Assembly (NCBI GenBank): GCA_004123355.1
Contig: SCHM01000004.1
Coordinates: 3,256,316-3,320,315, forward strand
Direction of reading: 5' to 3'
From: Amphirosellinia nigrospora
Taxonomy: Eukaryota; Ascomycota; Sordariomycetes; Xylariales; Xylariaceae
DNA: 64,000 bases
The stretch's first letter is position 1. The number at the start of each line of letters is the position of its first letter. The notes below the pieces were generated by a model, which was not told the DNA's origin, did not search any database, and was given only the letters and a program-made list of their open reading frames with translations. Shown one piece after another: positions 61,301 to 64,000 of the stretch. Made by a program: the position numbers and the translations under genes.

Positions 61301-63400
61301 CTAACTCTGTGTAGATTGTTAGAATATGGCTAAAGCTTTTTGTCAACTCGCTGATTCCCTCATTTTACAATAGAAGTCATGCGCATCTAAAACTGCCGAA
61401 GATCCCCCTTCACACGCCTTCTCAGATTATCGATCGTGCAGCAAAGGCTGCCGACACTGGCTTATTTTCCGCCTTATCATCGTATATCTCTAGCTACGCG
61501 GCCGATGACCCGCCAGAGCCTTCAGCTGAAGAAGTGGAGAGTTCACTCAGCACTGCTGATTGTATTAAAGCCTGCCACATGGAAGATGTCTTCGCCAACA
61601 TCTCGTAAGCCCATTGAATCCCGAGGAAGCCACGTAGCTCACGATAACTAGAAATCTTCCTGTTCTTGCTCTTTCAAGACTAATGGAGGCGCTGTTGGAT
61701 CAGCTTCCAGATGACGAGAGTTCAACTGTACCAGTCATAACTGTCAAGCCTGAAAGCGTACCTTCTTCCCCTGCAAGCGCAGGGAACAAGGTCGCTCATA
61801 CAAAACCAACATATGATCCCTCAGTAGTATATATCTTGGAATTCTGTACGGTCTTGGCCCTGAAAACCCCAGAGACAATAGAATCTCTTGGTAGGCCCGT
61901 CACGGAGGCTCTTCAGGCGATTCTACGCAATTCTAGTCGCTACCACTCCGCTCTTGTGTCTCGAACTGCCTACTATCAATTCAATATCCTGAAGGCTAGC
62001 TATGTAAGTCATCCTGGTTCCTTTTGTAGCAACTAGATCTAACTAGTTAGGATCACGATTACGTTCGCGCTCCCGTATTATTACATACGATATCTAGCTT
62101 TCCTAGAGAGATGCTGGCGAAGACTTCGCAGCTGGTTTTGCAAGGTCTCAAATTATGCATTGAGCAACCTGGACCACTCCGTAGTGAAATTATGACTTCC
62201 CCCGATTTTTGGTTGATCCTACGGACCTTGGCAGGGAACCCCAACTCTTCACCAACGGTCTTCGACATTCTCGAAGGAGGCGTGTCGGGCTCACCGTCAG
62301 CGATCATCGCAGACAACTATGAGGCTGCGATATCTCTTCTAAATGAGTATGCTACCGCAGCTCAGGTTGGAGCAGCGGATGAACAAAAAGGTGAAAGGCG
62401 TCAGAGAAACGCGCGACCACCAAAGAAGGAAGCTGCCAGGTACGTATCCTACAATCACCACTGTGGGTACAGTTTAGCTAAGTATCTCTAGTGAAAACAC
62501 AGTTGTCTCACGTGGGGTGAAAGCCGTCAACCTCATATCGAGCATGACGGCCCGAATCCCACACCTAATGAAGCAATCGCATCTCGAGGACAGTGAAGGT
62601 ACCCTAAAGCCAGCCTTCCCCCCGTCAACACATCACGTCGAAACTAATCTCTCCGCAGCCTGGTCTGCCTATTGGCTTCCTATCTTCCAAGCGCTCACCA
62701 CTCAATGCACAAATCCTTGTAGGGAAGTGCGTCAATTAGCTTTCTCCTCGCTGCAAAGGTCGCTTCTATCGCCGGAACTCACCTGTAGTGACCATAAGGA
62801 GTGGACGGCTATTTTCGGGGAGGTACTGTTCCCGTTGATTCTCAAATTGTTGAAGCCTGAGGTCTATTCATCGGATCGCGATGGTATGAGTGAGACGAGA
62901 GTGCAAGCTGCCTCTCTTCTTTGCAAAACCTTCCTGCAATATCTCGTCCTATTGTCCAAGTGGGACGGTATGTTGGATCTCTGGCTCCAAATCATCGACA
63001 TAATGGACAGGCTTATGAACAGTGGACAAGGAGACAGTCTAGTAGTTTGTACCGAACAATTTCACCACTTTCACTATTGACCAGTTTTCTATAGGAGGAA
63101 GCTGTACCCGAAAACCTGAAGAACGTCCTTCTATTCATGTCCAGCAGCGGATACCTTGTGCCGCCGACCAAAGATGCATCGCAAGAAAATTTATGGGTCG
63201 AGACCTGGAAGCGGATAGACCGATTTCTCCCTGACCTACGAAAAGATTTATCATTAGAAGGAGAGGAAGAAGAGATTGTGGCACCTGAAAAACCAATAGC
63301 GGAATCACAACCTGTGACAGAAGAGGAAGCGCCGGTGCAGACAGGGTCAGGAGATGACCAGATAGAGAAAGTCACGGTTGAAGGCACGGTTGAAGATTGA
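58323..63400 (+). CDS. GEA1: GEA1/GEA2-type Golgi ARF guanine-nucleotide exchange factor
   Basis: Large SEC7-domain exchange factor (GBF1 class) that activates Arf on the early Golgi for COPI budding. About 1,590 aa over seven or so exons with 46-55 nt introns. The DCB region begins VAVDPVSLVVSECISVTSAM, then WGLRGKKGKSMQDNPLMAGF and MQSLSTAITHCRFEASDSAQ. The SEC7 domain spans about 60290-60860: LGDFLSKKGNDAYLEAFLDL, then SFRLPGESPLIERI with the catalytic glutamic finger at 60515-60517, and YAIIMLNVDQHSPKIKKRM. HDS regions follow (YCNTNIYDADMFAATWKPIV; IVRIWLKLFVNSLIPSFYNR; WSAYWLPIFQALTTQCTNPC). The C-terminus is acidic and ends GTVED (63400). One frame shift near 58513; the 58928-61294 stretch is clean. 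Start taken at MSARPIVSAN (58323); an in-frame ATG at 58248 is possible. Confidence 0.95.
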
Positions 63401-63815
63401 CAAGGACATCAATATACATCTAAGAGATGGTCCAAAACATGAATCGTAATATTTGGGAATGCCATGGTCTCCGTCCGAGACCTGGGAAGCGAAGTATCAG
63501 GTTGTATAATAGACAGCATTAAAAGAGCAGCGTTGTTAGCACATAACATGGATATGCCTCGCAAAAGGCGAGAAACGTATCTCTTACCTTAGGTACACAG
63601 TCTATATACTGTAAGTTCTCACAGATAATCTTGGAAGTTTAATATCAATCGCACTGTCCCCACAATATTTCTCATTAGCGCAACCTTACCTTAGGTAAGG
63701 CTCTTGCAACACATCCCACCACAGCGCAACTCCGATCTTTTGGTTGTAACAATTACAACAACAAGAACAGAAGACCGCTGTGAAGCAACGTCAAGAAATA
63801 TTAGCAGAGAAAAAC
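63401..63815. other. spacer upstream of the snRNP gene
   Basis: Contains two CCTTAGGTA words (about 63590 and 63685-63700). Expected promoter of the downstream RRM gene. Confidence 0.4.
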
Positions 63816-64000
63816 ATGGCTTCCGGTCCACCCATCGCCACGTATGTGTCATTGCACTCCGACACATATCGTCCCTGGCTTTGTCGCTGGTCAATCCGTT
63901 CGTCAGTTTAGGTAGCTAACCACGTAAGGTAAACAGAGTTTATGTGCGCAATCTGGAGGAGCGCGTGAAGCCCGAGACTCTCAAGGAGGCCTCGGTGCCG
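63816..64000 (+). CDS. U1A/U2B''-type spliceosomal RRM protein (partial)
   Basis: Only the N-terminus is present. MASGPPIAT is followed by a 95-nt intron (63842-63936, GTATGT...AACAG) and then VYVRNLEERVKPETLKEASV. This is the first beta strand (RNP-2) and helix 1 of the N-terminal RRM of the U1A/U2B'' family, where the text is usually (Y/V)RNLxExVKxxxLKxAL. The protein binds a stem-loop of U1 or U2 snRNA in the spliceosome. The sequence shown cannot separate U1A from U2B''; fungal homologues of this form are commonly called U2 B''. The last two residues (VP) may already reflect a frame change at the window edge. Confidence 0.85.

Overview
The window is nuclear DNA of a filamentous ascomycete (Pezizomycotina, probably Sordariomycetes). 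The evidence is genes with several 45-110 nt GT-AG introns, typical fungal regulators (two Zn2Cys6 factors, an Esc1-type bHLH), a HEI10-type RING protein, and intergenic DNA littered with short words built on CCTAGG / CCTTAGG / GGTAGGTAGG. I see no virus-like element, no complete transposon, no CRISPR and no rRNA.

Layout. 1-14 kb is gene-rich: a partial minus-strand protein with a Mis18/Yippee-like zinc module and a long coiled coil; REX1-type RNA exonuclease (+); the peroxisomal import receptor PEX5 (-); an organellar two-RRM RNA-binding protein (-) whose start codon is split by an intron; and an Esc1-like bHLH factor (-). 14.1-24.1 kb is a ten-kilobase stretch without a credible gene, holding a 107-bp-armed inverted repeat near 20.3-20.7 kb. 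24.1-32 kb has a lone Zn2Cys6 regulator (+), an intron-containing tRNA-Thr(CGU), an unrecognised coiled-coil protein (-) and HEI10 (-), the pro-crossover meiotic RING protein. 32-43.6 kb is sparse, with one large Zn2Cys6/Fungal_trans regulator (-). 43.6-46.9 kb has ULA1, the regulatory half of the NEDD8-activating E1 (-), and a cysteine-rich single-pass surface protein (-). 46.9-52.5 kb is empty. 52.5-64 kb is a plus-strand run: a DHA2-type MFS transporter, the Golgi mannan polymerase subunit ANP1, the Golgi ARF exchange factor GEA1/GEA2, and the first residues of a U1A/U2B''-type spliceosomal RRM protein.

The genes are mostly unrelated housekeeping functions: RNA processing, peroxisome import, neddylation and early Golgi. 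ANP1 and GEA both act in the early Golgi. No biosynthetic cluster surrounds either Zn2Cys6 gene. The most interesting local association is HEI10 next to an undescribed coiled-coil protein.

A caution for every gene model: genes that should be intact (PEX5, REX1, the RRM protein, MFS, GEA, ANP1, a Zn2Cys6 factor) carry scattered single-base frame breaks, often a missing base in a short homopolymer. Other stretches, such as 2.3 kb of GEA, are clean. This looks more like residual indel error in the assembly than gene decay. I give gene spans from start codon to stop codon across those breaks and introns.
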